From assembly GCF_014696435.1 (NCBI RefSeq), contig NZ_JACJQG010000067.1, positions 1-57,790 on the forward strand: a stretch of DNA of 57,790 nucleotides. The letters run 5' to 3'. Made by a program: the position numbers and the translations under genes. Source of the DNA: Calothrix anomala FACHB-343 (GTDB lineage Bacteria > Cyanobacteriota > Cyanobacteriia > Cyanobacteriales > Nostocaceae). This document shows, one piece after another, positions 18,076 to 26,383 of this stretch. The number at the start of each line of letters is the position of its first letter. The stretch's first letter is position 1. The notes under the pieces are model-generated. The model was not told where the DNA came from. It was given only the letters and a program-made list of their open reading frames with translations, and searched no databases.

Positions 18076-18853
18076 TATCTTCAGGATATTCACTGAAGCT
18101 ATTATTTCCTTGCGCTAGTAACTGCTGTGTTTCTTCAACTGTGAGCAAAGGTAATTGAGAAATTGGTTGTTTGAAATTAGCGATCGCACCTGCAAGTAAT
18201 GTTTGGTAATGTCCCATCATCCGGGTAATGGTGGCGTCATCAAATAAATCTGTGCTGTAGTTCCACGTACCACTAATTACCCCGTCTTTTTCGGACATTG
18301 ACAAAGTTAAGTCAAATATTGCTGTATGTGCTGTGCTTTCTTCTGTAGCATTTTCCAGCCTAAACAATACTTGAAATAAGGGATGATAACTAAGCGATCG
18401 CTCTGGGTATAATTCTGCTAATAACTTCTCTAAGGGTAAATCTTGATGTTTATGTGCATCTGAGACGACAGAGTTTACCCTTGTCAATAATTCTTGAAAA
18501 CTGGGATTTCCTGATAAATTAGTGCGGAGCGCTACTTGATTTTTTTCCCCAATAGCCGAGCCAATAATAATATCTTCTTGTTTACTATAACGATAAAGTA
18601 AAGTCACAAATGCTGCCAACAAGCGTGTGTATAATGTTACTTCATCTTGATGACAAAGCTTGACCAACCCATCACTCAAGCTTGATGGCAAAATAAACGA
18701 CTGATTTTTACTTTGGTAAGTCTGCACTGCTAGACGGGGGCGATCTGTGGGTAATTCTAATAAAGGGTTTGCGCCTGCTAGTTGCTGTTTCCAGTAGTTG
18801 AGTTGCCGATCTAGTAATTCTTGAATGATACTTAGGGATTCAGTAATATTCAT

Positions 18854-19052
18854 GACTGTATTTGGTTGCTAAGTAATATTTTGAGTTAGGTAATGCAGGA
18901 AATGAATTTTTCAATTGCTCAGGCTTGACTGATGAGATATCAATAACATTTATGATGATGAACATCATTGAAAAAACTAGACGAAAATTCTGTTTATTGG
19001 GCAGAGTAAAAATGAATTTGTATGCCCTCTTTGTACAAGCGATCGCAGCTTA
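18854..19052. other. Gap upstream of the NRPS remnant
   Basis: The gap is AT-rich with no open frame that looks coding. It would hold the former NRPS promoter. I see nothing specific in it. Confidence 0.4.
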
Positions 19053-19204
19053 GAAACTAACTATTGACTGTTGACTGTTGACTGTTGACTGTTGACTGTT
19101 GACTATTGACTGTTGACTGTTGACTATTGACTGTTGACTGTTGACTGTTGATTGTTGACTGTTGACTGTTGACTGTTGACTATTGACTGTTGACTGTTGA
19201 CTTT
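19053..19204. repeat. Heptanucleotide short tandemly repeated repetitive (STRR) array
   Basis: About 21 units of TGTTGAC/TATTGAC run without spacers from roughly 19053 to 19204. The same heptamer family abuts the hypE start at 6639-6682 and appears at about 6553-6570. Such arrays are a mark of heterocystous cyanobacteria. They are polymorphic in copy number and do not encode a protein here. Confidence 0.92.
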
Positions 19205-19324
19205 CGCACAGCTTACTAGTACTTTGTCTCATTCATGATGTGGAGTAAGCTGATTTATTTTTCTTCCTTCCCTTACTTCGCGTCTACCTGCGGGTTTTGC
19301 TTTGTAGTACGCGGTTAGTTTTTA

Positions 19325-19380
19325 CTCCTCATAATTAATGCGATGAACTACTATTTGTCTATCGCATTAATTATGAGGAG
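19325..19380. repeat. Perfect 20-bp inverted repeat
   Basis: CTCCTCATAATTAATGCGAT (19325-19344) is exactly complementary to ATCGCATTAATTATGAGGAG (19361-19380) with a 16-base loop. The arm resembles the GCGTTAATTCTGAGG motif near 115-140 and ATTAATTATAAGGGG near 49,765, so it is probably one end structure of a dispersed element. Confidence 0.75.
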
Positions 19381-19438
19381 GTTGAGAAAAATATCAAGCA
19401 GTTATGACAACAAACATCTGACATTAGGAATCGGTTTT

Positions 19439-19695
19439 TTATGGTGTTTGCTTGGAATTGATTTCTATAAATTTTAGACTTTGGATATAAAAGCACAATC
19501 CGATTAGTATGTCTGCTAATAACATACTCGGCTCCTGTTTTTGCCGTTGTTGATTGCGCTTTATCGCCACTTCTACATGTACGCTCAAGGGGACGATGAT
19601 ATTTGCGGGGGGTGGCCTAACATGAAAATTGTTTGTTTTATATATTCTATACTTGCATATAAGTATAAATATTGGAGCGATATTTTTACCAAAGT
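19439..19695 (-). pseudogene. Possible small-gene remnant without an ATG start
   Basis: An open minus-strand frame ends with TAA at 19439-19441 and encodes PPPANIIVPLSVHVEVAIKR followed by MLLADILIGLCFYIQSLKF. It reads like real protein with a hydrophobic segment, but no suitably placed ATG is present except an internal one, and a stop lies just upstream. No family is recognised. It may be a degraded gene or a dispersed repeat. The rest of 19696-20210 shows nothing coding. Confidence 0.3.
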
Positions 19696-20210
19696 TTATA
19701 TTTGCTGAAATTGCTATTTTTTGGGAGAAATGAAAATAGTCTGATTCAGGAGAAGTAAAAACTCAAAATATAGGCGATCGCTTGCTGCTTAAATTTCTCT
19801 GACTGCACGGGATTAGCGATAAGTAATAACTATCCCCAGATTTTTCACCTATTTAGTTAATTGAATAATTCAAAAAATTACGTCTTCTTCACAGCCAGCA
19901 ATTTTCATAATTTAATTGCTTTTCTTACTTTAGATAGAAGAAATCTTACCTGAGATAGTTGCAAATATTTCGGACTCATCCACATTCATTTGTGAATTGT
20001 GAATTTAGTTGTTCCTGAAATATTACAACAGGTCGTAAATAAAGCTACAATTTCCCACATTCACAAGCCTTAATATATTAACCCATTGACAAATGACTAA
20101 TGACAAATGACTAATGACTAATGACTAGTCAACCCTGAACAGCGATCGCTTTTTGCAGAGTACGGATATCAACAGTATTTGTCATGAGATGATTAAATAA
20201 TTGCATGTCA

Positions 20211-20505
20211 TGACTACAATCCACTAAAACTTGTTCTCAGTGTGGGCATATTCTAGAAAAAATTGATCTGTCGGTCAGACAGTGGCGTTGTCCTTCCTGC
20301 CAGTCAGTTAACGGAAGAGACGAAAACGCCGCACGTAATATTCAACAGTTCGGCTTCGCTCACTGTTGACCCTGAGCGGAGCCGAAGGGTCAAGTGGTTG
20401 GGGCATCAACCATCGCCTAACCCGATGTCAGTCGGGCTGTGCCTGCAATTGCTGTTTGACCCCAGAATCCCCACCCTTCAAGGGTGGGGAGTATGTCAAT
20501 TTTTA
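20211..20505 (+). mobile_element. 3' remnant of an IS200/IS605-type element: tnpB end plus right-end hairpin
   Basis: The frame at 20211-20370 encodes STKTCSQCGHI, WRCPSCQ and GRDENAARNIQQFG, the zinc ribbon and the last RuvC motif of TnpB. Everything upstream (more than 300 residues) is missing. The end has been altered by a TTGACCCTGAGCGGAGCCG-type repeat. At 20469-20489 the hairpin CCCCACCCTT/AAGGGTGGGG followed by AGTATGTCAA resembles the subterminal right-end hairpin of this IS family. No tnpA is nearby. Confidence 0.75.
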
Positions 20506-20506
20506 A

Positions 20507-23500
20507 TTATTGATTGGCGATAAACTCTACATAGAGTAAAGGCGCACCGAGTTGGTCGCCCTCAAAGGCTTCCGCCACTCGATGACCAGTGCCGCTAATA
20601 ATTGTCGCCAGCGCATTACCGCTACTCCAGCCAGGACGACTGACAATTTCTTGAATCACCGCAGCCAAATTCGGAGTCCGTTGGTCAGTACCTGCTGCAC
20701 CCTCAACATTCCAGGTGGGTACAGAATTCCAAACAGCATTAGCATCTGTGAGGGTACGGGAAGAAATATCACCTCTAGTCGTGGTGAATGTGCCAGCATT
20801 ATCCGCATCTTGTCCGTGAATTATCAGGTTAGTTGCTTCTGAAGTTCTTTCATCAACCTTAAATTGAATATAAGCATTAGTGATTGTTGCTGCTTGAGGA
20901 ATATTCACACCAACAAAACGTAAACCTACCAGTTGATCTGTGCTGCCATCACGAATTAATTCTAAATCCGTACTGGTCAAACTCATGCTTCCAGAAGAAC
21001 TTTGTTCAGCATCATCGCTACCAGCTGCAACTCTAACTTGGATAGCTGTTGGCGCTGTTGAGAATCGATAACCAAAGTCCTGGCCGAGGTTGTTTTCACC
21101 TGCGGTTAGGGTAACTAGGGATCTGTTATTGTTACCACCATCAGGATCGGCAGTGAGGATAGTGCCATTGGGTAGAGTATTGGTATCAACTTGTACAGTA
21201 TAACTGCCCGCCTGGAGATTATTAAATAAGTAGCTACCATTGGCACCTGTTAACTGAGTAGCAATCACATTGTTACCTGATAGTAGGTTAACTCTCACAC
21301 CCGTAATTCCGCTTTCACCATTATCCTGGGTGCCGTTGCTATTAACATCATTCCAAATGCGATCGCCAATTGAACCAACTAAGGGAAGTCGATAACCAAA
21401 ATCCTGGGTGAGGTTGTTCTGACCTGCTACTAGGGTGACTAGGGATCTGTTATCGTTACCACCATTAGGATCGGCAGTTAAGGTAGCTCCACTGGGTAGA
21501 GTAGTAGTATCTACCTGTACAGTGTAACTGCCCGCTTGGAGATTGTTAAATAAGTAGCTACCATTAGCACCTGTTAACTGAGTAGCAATCACACTATTAC
21601 CAGAGAGTAGGTTAACTCTCACACCCGTAATTCCGCTTTCACCATTATCTTGGGTGCCGTTGCTATTAGCGTCACTCCAAATGCGATCGCCAATTGAACC
21701 CAGTGGTGCTGGTGGTTGATTAATATATTCAATATGCAACAGTGGCGCGCCTGCTGCATCGCCCTCAAATGACTCCGCTACCTGTTTACCAGTGCCAGTA
21801 ATAATTGTGGCTATGGAATTACCACTTGTCCAACCAGGTCGATTGATAATTTCTTGAATAATTGCAGCAATATTACTAGTACGTTGGTCAGTACCCGCTG
21901 CGCCTACGGTACTCCAGTTAGCCGGATTCCAGGCTACAGAGGCTGCGGTTCTGCTGCGGCTAGAAATATTGTTACTAGCTGTGCTAAATGTCACAGCATT
22001 ATCAACTGCTTCGCCGTGAATTATCAGGTTAGTTGCAGTAGTTGAAGTTTCATCAGCTTTAAACTGGATATAAGCATTAGTAATCGTCACCCCTTTAGGA
22101 ATATTAATCGTGTTGAAGCGTAACCCAACGGTTTGAGTACTACCATCAGTCACCAACTCTAAATCCGAACTGCCTAAATCAACGCTGGTTCCTCTTTGTT
22201 CAGCATCATCGCTACCAGCAGTAATCCGACTTTGTAGGGTGATGATATTCGGCCCAATATTGGCGCTGGCCTGGTCATCTTCGGTGGCGTTGTTGTTGTT
22301 CGGTGTAGAGTCGGGGTCAGTCACAGATGAGGCTGTTACCTGGGCGGTATTAGTAATGATAGTAGTTGGTGTGGTGTTGACTCTAGCGACTAGATTCAGT
22401 GTCAAGCTGCTACCACTGTTGACGGTACCCACAGTCCAAACACCAGTGCTGCTGTTGTAACTCCCCTGGCTAGCAGTAGCAGATACAAAAGTTAATCCTG
22501 TTGGTAATTGGTCTGTAACTGTGACGTTGTTGGTGCTTTGCGGGCCTCTGTTATTTAATCTCAGAGTAAAGGTAACATTTTCACCGCCAGTGGGGGTGGC
22601 ATTACTAACTGTTTGCGTCAGTTCTAAATCTGCGCCTGTAGGTGGTGGCGGTGCTGTGGGCAGGACAAATTCGTAAATTTTTCCATCATTTTCATTAGGG
22701 TCGCTGTCATTATCAACGCCGCGATCGACAACATATATACTTAAGCTATTGGGGTTATTACTAGTAGGAGCAATTGTTAAACCAGCCGTCTTGACAGGAT
22801 TTGCTGCAGAAATATCCAGACTGTTGAGTACCTGTCCAGAAAGACTGACTTCTAGGATTTGATCTTTGGGTTCTCCCATCAGGTAGATAGAACTAGTAAA
22901 CGGGTTGTAATCTATGCCTTCCGGATCGATAGAAAAACCAGCTGTACTAAATCTGTTAATAAAGGTTCCGTCTGTAGTTACCTGATAAACGAATGCGTTG
23001 AGGCCATCAAGGATTAATAGGGTTTGTTGTTCAACTCCGTTGACAATAGCCTTGGGGCCCCATGCAACTCCTTCGGGGTCAGCACTACCAAAAGAGCTAT
23101 TACGAAAAGATAAGGTGGAAATGACGGTTCGGACATCATCGCTATCACCATAAACTCCATTTACTGGATTGATGGAATATACTCTTCTTTGATCGTCATC
23201 TGAAATCAGCAAATATCCATTTAATGGGTCATTTGGGTTACTAGGATTAAAATAAATATCTGCACCAACTGGCTCATTAGAGAAGGATGTTGTACTCCAT
23301 CTGCGATCCCAAACGGTTTGCGTACTATTGATACCCAGTTCAAAGACGTTAGCTCCCTGAAAGAGGTTCGATATTTCTTCAACTTCGCCATCAAAAATCA
23401 CTAGCCGATTGGTATATGGGTTGTAAGCGATACCTGATGGATCGGGACTACTGGGCGAAAATTTTGAGGTATTAATGATGCGAACCAAAGACAATTTTAA

Positions 23501-23509
23501 ATTAGCCAT
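20507..23509 (-). CDS. Large modular surface/secreted protein: beta-propeller, DUF11, SdrD-B and paired beta-domains
   Basis: The 1,000-residue protein begins with a propeller-like region (residues 1-285; SSPDPSGIAYNPYTNRLVIF, FDGEVEEI) like cyanobacterial phytase-esterase/SdiA-regulated families. Next come a DUF11-type Ig fold (about 290-405, VTDQLPTGLTFVSAT), a beta-domain (about 418-590, AGSDDAEQ...FEGDAAGAPLLHIEY), two SdrD-B Cna-like modules (about 600-825, GSIGDRIWSDANSNGTQDNG) and a second copy of the beta-domain to the C-terminus. No signal peptide, LPxTG or membrane anchor is seen, so any export would need a non-Sec route (inference). An adhesion or matrix role is a guess from architecture. 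Confidence 0.8.
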   Translation of the reverse strand: MANLKLSLVRIINTSKFSPSSPDPSGIAYNPYTNRLVIFDGEVEEISNLFQGANVFELGINSTQTVWDRRWSTTSFSNEPVGADIYFNPSNPNDPLNGYLLISDDDQRRVYSINPVNGVYGDSDDVRTVISTLSFRNSSFGSADPEGVAWGPKAIVNGVEQQTLLILDGLNAFVYQVTTDGTFINRFSTAGFSIDPEGIDYNPFTSSIYLMGEPKDQILEVSLSGQVLNSLDISAANPVKTAGLTIAPTSNNPNSLSIYVVDRGVDNDSDPNENDGKIYEFVLPTAPPPPTGADLELTQTVSNATPTGGENVTFTLRLNNRGPQSTNNVTVTDQLPTGLTFVSATASQGSYNSSTGVWTVGTVNSGSSLTLNLVARVNTTPTTIITNTAQVTASSVTDPDSTPNNNNATEDDQASANIGPNIITLQSRITAGSDDAEQRGTSVDLGSSDLELVTDGSTQTVGLRFNTINIPKGVTITNAYIQFKADETSTTATNLIIHGEAVDNAVTFSTASNNISSRSRTAASVAWNPANWSTVGAAGTDQRTSNIAAIIQEIINRPGWTSGNSIATIITGTGKQVAESFEGDAAGAPLLHIEYINQPPAPLGSIGDRIWSDANSNGTQDNGESGITGVRVNLLSGNSVIATQLTGANGSYLFNNLQAGSYTVQVDTTTLPSGATLTADPNGGNDNRSLVTLVAGQNNLTQDFGYRLPLVGSIGDRIWNDVNSNGTQDNGESGITGVRVNLLSGNNVIATQLTGANGSYLFNNLQAGSYTVQVDTNTLPNGTILTADPDGGNNNRSLVTLTAGENNLGQDFGYRFSTAPTAIQVRVAAGSDDAEQSSSGSMSLTSTDLELIRDGSTDQLVGLRFVGVNIPQAATITNAYIQFKVDERTSEATNLIIHGQDADNAGTFTTTRGDISSRTLTDANAVWNSVPTWNVEGAAGTDQRTPNLAAVIQEIVSRPGWSSGNALATIISGTGHRVAEAFEGDQLGAPLLYVEFIANQ

Positions 23510-23896
23510 AATTTTTTACTTTAATTTTTAAAAATTTTGCTTTGCAAACTTCTAACTGTAACTAGCCGAAATACCTACTAGCTTAAAAATAGGTATTAAT
23601 GTAATGGGTTGATTTTTTTAAAAACTATACAAATCGCGAGCAATTTTGATTGTCATTCTTGGGGGAGATCGCTCAGTAGTTAATAATTTGATAATGAGGA
23701 ATAAAGAATAGAACATTGATTTTTAAGTTGAAATTTTGATGAGGATTAAAGAAAGATAATTCGTAATTAATAATTCGTGATTTTTCTCCTATGTAATTTG
23801 ATATTAGGCAGATTTTTAAATAACAGATTCAGAGAATTACATCTAGAATTAATCGCGAATTTAAAATTACGAATTACCAATTACCAGGCGGCACTA
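23510..23896. other. Intergenic gap between two surface-protein genes
   Basis: The gap is AT-rich with ATTACGAATTACCAATTACC-type short repeats next to the 3' end of the following gene. No gene or clear terminator is seen. Confidence 0.4.
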
Positions 23897-25759
23897 CTAA
23901 ACTAGCTGGAAGCCATCAACGCCACTGGGCAAACCGGCACTGGCGGCATCCCAAAAAGCACTAATACCACTGATGGTGTTGTCACTGTTGAGAGCGACTT
24001 TAAAGATAGAACTGCCGCTACCGGTGAGGCTGGTATCACCTATACCAAGAACAGCATTTCTTCTGGTACTGAGGAAAAGATTGCCTGAGCGATCGATCCA
24101 GGCACTATCCACATCTTCATCGGTGTTAGTATCCAGTCCTATTTGCGCACCAACAAAATATAGTTCCCAGGTTTTACTGGTGGAATTTAATTTCAGTAAG
24201 TCTTCATCTTTGGCAGTCACCCCGCCTGCATTGAAGTTACCGTTGACGCTGATAACTAAATCGCCTTTTGCTGTAAAGGTAATGGCATCAATGTTTTCTC
24301 TCTCTGTATCTTCCAGCCCGACTTTGGAACCATCGAGGAATAATTCGTAGGTTCCAGCGCTGTAATCACTAGGGGTTGCTGGTTTAACGCGGATAATGTC
24401 AGAATTATCCACAATTAAATTGCCTAATACAACACCACTCTTATCAAGGCTGATTAAAATGCTGCCATCATCTTGAACGGAGAAAGCATCAATATCCACA
24501 CCTTTGCCATCTAAGCCAACTTGGGAACCGTCAAAGAATACTGACCAGCTTCCTTGTTTGCTGTCATACACCAAAATATCTTCATCTGAGTAAGAGATGC
24601 CATTGATAGTGCCATTTTCATTAGCGCTGACATAGTATTTGTGGTTAGCTGTCTCAAATACGTAAGCTGCACCAATGTTAGGTTTAATGCCGTCATGGCC
24701 AATAGCACCAATTACCAGCGCATCACCGTCTTGAATATCGACAGAATTAGCAAAGAGGTCACCATTGCCAATATCAGGGTTGGTCAAGGTTTCTAATAAA
24801 TTGCCTGTTATGGCATCAAACAAGTAGGCAGAGCCACTGTTATCTGCACCAGTGTTATCACCACTCGCACCAACCAAGACTTTGTTATCGGCGATGGAGA
24901 CGGAAACCCCAAACTTGTCACCTGGCTCTGGGGTGGGGTTAGCAAAGGTTTGCAACAATTTCCCTGTGACAGCATCAAACAGATAAGCTGAACCAGCGTC
25001 AACAGCACCTAAATCGTCAGCGCGAGCACCAACGACGATTTTGTCACCATAAATAGCTACAGCACTACCAAATAGGTCAGCCTCATCAGCTTGGGGATTG
25101 AGGATGGTATGTACTAGTTCTCCAGTTTTGGCATCAAATACATAAACACTGCCTGTATCAGCTGCACCTGTATCATCTAAGAAAGCACCGATAACTACAG
25201 TGTCACCATATATCGCCACCGAGAAGGCAAACAAGTCTCCACCATAAGGTGTGGGGTTGTCGAAGGTGCGCAAAAGTTCGCCAGTAGTGGCGTCATACAA
25301 GTATGCTCTGCCACTGTTGGATTCTCCCCGATCGTCGTAGGGCGTACCAATTAGTACGTAGTTGCCAGACATTGCTACTGAGTAGCCAAAGTAGTCACCT
25401 CCTGAAGCATTGGGTTTGGAAAAAGTTTGTAAAAGTTGCCCTGATAGCTTGTCATAAAGATAAACCTCTCCTTTATCGTTATGACGAGGGGCACCGATCA
25501 GTACAGTTTTCTCAGAGAGATCTATGGAATTACCATACATATCACCACTCTTGGCAGAGGGGTTGAGATAAGTCTGTACTTTCTTCCCTGTAAGGGTGTC
25601 AAACAGATAGACTTTAGCATTACCAGATTCACCTTCCTCACCTCCAACTGAGGAAACTAAGGTATGAGTCCCGGAAATAGCCACTGCATTGGCAAATAGG
25701 GTGCTATTAGGCGCGGGATTCAGTAAAGTTTGAGTCAGGGAGAATTTAGTAGTAGCCAT
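23897..25759 (-). CDS. FG-GAP-type beta-propeller protein with C-terminal repeat domain
   Basis: The protein has 620 residues from MATTKFSLTQTLLNPAPNST. Seven blades of about 50 residues each fit the pattern GDxFGxSVAIxGDxVVIGAxxDDTGAxxSGSAYLFDxxTGxLLxTF (residues about 10-375). The C-terminal third (about 385-620) has repeated ESDEDILxYDS...FDGSQVGLD units and ends SGVDGFQLV, a domain also found in the 937-residue neighbour and in the intervening fragment. An upstream ATG at 25792 lacks a ribosome-binding site and adds an atypical leader, so 25759 is preferred. No signal peptide is seen. It is probably a surface or secreted protein, function unknown. Confidence 0.8.
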   Translation of the reverse strand: MATTKFSLTQTLLNPAPNSTLFANAVAISGTHTLVSSVGGEEGESGNAKVYLFDTLTGKKVQTYLNPSAKSGDMYGNSIDLSEKTVLIGAPRHNDKGEVYLYDKLSGQLLQTFSKPNASGGDYFGYSVAMSGNYVLIGTPYDDRGESNSGRAYLYDATTGELLRTFDNPTPYGGDLFAFSVAIYGDTVVIGAFLDDTGAADTGSVYVFDAKTGELVHTILNPQADEADLFGSAVAIYGDKIVVGARADDLGAVDAGSAYLFDAVTGKLLQTFANPTPEPGDKFGVSVSIADNKVLVGASGDNTGADNSGSAYLFDAITGNLLETLTNPDIGNGDLFANSVDIQDGDALVIGAIGHDGIKPNIGAAYVFETANHKYYVSANENGTINGISYSDEDILVYDSKQGSWSVFFDGSQVGLDGKGVDIDAFSVQDDGSILISLDKSGVVLGNLIVDNSDIIRVKPATPSDYSAGTYELFLDGSKVGLEDTERENIDAITFTAKGDLVISVNGNFNAGGVTAKDEDLLKLNSTSKTWELYFVGAQIGLDTNTDEDVDSAWIDRSGNLFLSTRRNAVLGIGDTSLTGSGSSIFKVALNSDNTISGISAFWDAASAGLPSGVDGFQLV

Positions 25760-25854
25760 AATGATGCTTTTTATCTCTGGGTTATAGAACAATGGCGATC
25801 GCCGTCAATACGTCAGTAAAAATTTTCACAGTAGCCAGGAACAACTAATTAGCT

Positions 25855-26355
25855 AGAAAAACCAGCCATCACAATCCTGGAAAATCCACTAGCGGAGCCG
25901 TTCCAAAATGAACTGTAGTTACCGCTTGTGTTGATAGCTAATAAGCTAAGGCTAAGTTTGAAAATGTCATCACCTCCTCCATCAGATCAGAAACGTTGAA
26001 AGCTCTAAATATAGTTAGGTAAATACTTCCATGATTGTCATTCCTACAGTGTTAATATCTTGAGTGTTAGCTCTGTTGAGACCCATGTTAGAGCCATCAA
26101 AATAGGGCGGATACCGATGATTTGCCCTGAAAGCGCGATCGCGGTAACGTCAGATTGTATTCGATCGTCTTTACCGTTTCTTAATAAAAAAAATTTTTTG
26201 TTGTGCGCTGAGTCAATGAAATCTTGACAATGAGGTTGGTGAATCAAGCCATCATCATCGCTGGCTTTGATTACAAATGCACCCGTTATCAATTTATCGT
26301 CAGTTTGATGATTCATTAACCCTGCAACACCCAATTGTCTTAGTAGCCTTCTCAT
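25855..26355 (-). pseudogene. Degraded copy of the surface-protein C-terminal domain
   Basis: On the minus strand GDDIFKLSLSLLAIN, TSGNYSSFWNGSASGF and MAGFSS (25855-25970) match the ends of both neighbouring proteins (TSGDLIQFWDGTAAGLN in the 937-residue protein). Further upstream a different frame has ISGNxx-like and FDGSNMGLNRANTQDI sequence near 26050-26110. A 103-codon ORF at 26044-26355 covers part of the region in the wrong frame. Several frameshifts separate the pieces, so this is a dead paralogue fragment between two live genes. Confidence 0.7.
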
Positions 26356-26383
26356 TTCCTAGCTTTCTTGTGTTTTTAGGACT

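Larger units (their letters stand above)
15891..18853 (-). pseudogene. Remnant non-ribosomal peptide synthetase with thioesterase
   Basis: The order from 18853 downward is: a short docking-like start (MNITESLSIIQELL); the second half of a condensation domain (LNYWKQQLAGANPLLELPTD, no HHxxxDG); a repeat insertion with frameshift at about 17956-18075; an adenylation domain with YTSGSTGKPKG and MYGPTETT that ends abruptly near 17020; the first part of another condensation domain (PLSFAQEPLWLLEQLEP) that ends near 16785; a complete carrier domain (FFELGGHSLL, phosphopantetheine Ser near 16748); and a thioesterase (from LFGIH; nucleophile region GLCIES) to 15891. The missing adenylation core motifs include the catalytic lysine region. 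The welds are in frame, so large products could be made, but peptide synthesis is not credible. Confidence 0.85.

Noticed and set aside
19053-19204. Regular repeats that could be mistaken for a CRISPR array or for a 60-residue ORF full of NSQQSTV
   Set aside because: Units are seven bases long with no spacers; the ORF is only the heptamer read in one frame.
20263-20523. 86-codon ORF overlapping the tnpB remnant
   Set aside because: It is out of frame with the recognisable TnpB zinc ribbon and passes through the IS end hairpin.
26044-26355. 103-codon ORF as a real gene
   Set aside because: Neighbouring frames contain recognisable pieces of the surface-protein C-terminal domain, so this is a frameshifted pseudogene.
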